DNA of 64,000 nt from Frateuria_A sp051900535 (GTDB taxonomy: Bacteria > Pseudomonadota > Gammaproteobacteria > Xanthomonadales > Rhodanobacteraceae): contig NZ_JBHZGI010000001.1 of assembly GCF_051900535.1 (NCBI RefSeq), forward strand, positions 682,001 through 746,000. The letters are read 5' to 3'. The position numbers were made by a program, and so were the translations under genes. The notes beneath the pieces are model-generated. The model did not search any database and was not told where the DNA came from. It saw nothing but the letters and a program-made list of their open reading frames with translations. Below are positions 62,927-64,000 of the stretch, piece by piece (positions within the stretch are counted from its first letter, which is position 1; each line of letters begins with the position of its first letter).

Positions 62927-64000
62927 ATGAAGACCTTCCTCCTGTTGTGCCTGTTCCTGGTGCTGCCGGTCCGCGCGGCCGCGGGCGAGCATCTGGAGGA
63001 GGCACTGCGTGACCAGCGTCTGCACGGGTTCCGCTCGGTGGCCGCGGCGATGGAGCGCTTGCGCAACGTCGACGACGTGCCAGGAGCGGATGCGCCACTG
63101 GCGCGTCGCTGGCGCTACCAGAGTGCCATGCTCGATCTCGCTTTGGGGGGCGATCGGGCTGCACCGCTGAAGGCGGGCATGGCTGCCATGGAGGCCATGG
63201 CGACCAGCGAAGACTGCGCCCGTTGCCGCTTCGACCTGCTTCTGGCCAAGGCCCGGCTTGCCGTGCGCGCCTCCACGCCCGCCGCGGGCGAGACCTATCT
63301 GGACCAGGCCGCCGCGCTGCTGGCGCAATTGCCTGACGATGGCGCGCGCGAGGCCCTGTTGTCCGCGCAAGCATGGAACAGCGCAGTGGACGGACGTTTC
63401 AACCAGGCCATCGAACTGTCCCTGGAGGCCTATGCGCTGGCGGCCGACCACCATGACGAGGCCGCGCAGATCCGCCTGCTCGCCAGCATGATCGGCGCGA
63501 ATGCCAACCTGGGCGATCCCCGCCGTGCCGTCCAGATGGGCGAGGAGGCCTATGCCCGCGCCGACGCGGTGAACTACCGGGCGCTCATGGGCACCATCGC
63601 CCTGGATCTGGGCCACGCCTACTCGCTGCTGGACGATCGTCCGCACCAGCGGGTCGCACTGGAACGCGCGCTGGCCATCTCCGAACACGACCCCGACCAG
63701 ATCGATACCCTGATCCTGGCGCTCAACAATCTTTCCGACTACTACCTCAGCCAACCCGGGCAGAACCAGCGCGTGCTCGACTATGCCCGCCGCGCCGATG
63801 CCCTCGCCCGCGCCGCCGGCAGCGAAATCGACCGCGCCGCACCGCTGGCCAACATCGGCATCGCGCTTGGCCGACAAGGCAAGCTCGATGAAAGCGTGGC
63901 TACCCTGCAGCAGGCCATCGACATCGCCGAGCGCCACGGCAACACGACCTACGTCATCGGCATCACGCAGGAGCTGGTGCGGATACTGGAGGGCGCCGGC
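62927..64000 (+). CDS. Exported TPR-repeat protein, N-terminal part
   Basis: The first 358 residues of a gene that runs off the window. A signal peptide (about 1-19, LVLPVRAAAG) is followed by several helical hairpins of the tetratricopeptide type: examples are HAYSLLDDRPHQRVALERAL and the last repeat ALGRQGKLDESVATLQQAI near 325. In Xanthomonadales such secreted or periplasmic TPR domains are often followed by a membrane helix and a GGDEF domain; that is only an expectation here, because the rest is missing. It is divergent from the diguanylate cyclase gene, in keeping with a c-di-GMP block. The ATG at 62927 follows AGGGCG. Confidence 0.82.
   Translation, partial: MKTFLLLCLFLVLPVRAAAGEHLEEALRDQRLHGFRSVAAAMERLRNVDDVPGADAPLARRWRYQSAMLDLALGGDRAAPLKAGMAAMEAMATSEDCARCRFDLLLAKARLAVRASTPAAGETYLDQAAALLAQLPDDGAREALLSAQAWNSAVDGRFNQAIELSLEAYALAADHHDEAAQIRLLASMIGANANLGDPRRAVQMGEEAYARADAVNYRALMGTIALDLGHAYSLLDDRPHQRVALERALAISEHDPDQIDTLILALNNLSDYYLSQPGQNQRVLDYARRADALARAAGSEIDRAAPLANIGIALGRQGKLDESVATLQQAIDIAERHGNTTYVIGITQELVRILEGAG

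Overview
The window is GC-rich, densely coded bacterial chromosome. Its content (TonB-dependent receptors, YaeQ, a class of intergenic palindromes, large PAS/GGDEF signalling proteins, a PHB utilisation locus) points to the Xanthomonadales, most likely Rhodanobacteraceae (Rhodanobacter, Dyella, Luteibacter or Frateuria type), an aerobic soil or plant-associated gammaproteobacterium. No tRNA, rRNA, transposase, integrase, phage gene or CRISPR array was seen; the window looks like ordinary chromosome.

Layout. 1-1538: end of threonine-degradation gene kbl and an rRNA pseudouridine synthase. 1645-8364: a tightly coupled seven-gene membrane-lipid modification operon (fatty-acid desaturase, FAD oxidoreductase, DUF1365, two CFA-type methyltransferases, two polytopic DUF proteins). 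8663-9799: an OmpA porin. 10144-15907: the 2-methylcitrate (propionate) genes prpD and prpC-prpB, interrupted by an outer-membrane protein and a TerC family exporter; the TerC gene is preceded by a recognisable yybP-ykoY manganese riboswitch. 16029-20271: a MerR/TipAS regulator with its operator, malate dehydrogenase, an aminotransferase and a cyclophilin. 20348-31711: a carbohydrate locus on the minus strand (LacI regulator, TonB receptor, two paralogous GH65 enzymes, an esterase, a GH37 trehalase), with 4-bp overlaps between several genes.

31789-44482 looks like a poly-3-hydroxybutyrate (PHB) acquisition locus: 3-hydroxybutyrate oligomer hydrolase, LuxR-type response regulator, SSF-domain hybrid histidine kinase of the CrbS/MxtR type, secreted PHB depolymerase, TonB receptor and a GntP-type permease. 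A 14-bp dyad lies between the divergent receptor and permease genes and recurs, with two mismatches, upstream of the oligomer hydrolase; this suggests one regulon driven by the adjacent two-component system. Two unrelated genes (an RluA-type pseudouridine synthase and yaeQ) sit between regulator and kinase.

44692-55991 holds housekeeping and envelope genes (bipA/typA, MscS channel, cardiolipin synthase, exonuclease III, a large M14 peptidase, a tandem PepSY protein, a 49-residue membrane protein, an RNA cyclic phosphodiesterase, a cupin, YceI). 56192-64000 is a signalling block: a multi-PAS HWE histidine kinase, a GGDEF-EAL protein, a membrane diguanylate cyclase and the start of a secreted TPR protein.

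A family of 50-70 bp palindromes (arms resembling TAGGAGCGCACC and GGTCGCGCAC) occurs at nine or more places between genes, sometimes running into stop codons or a start region.
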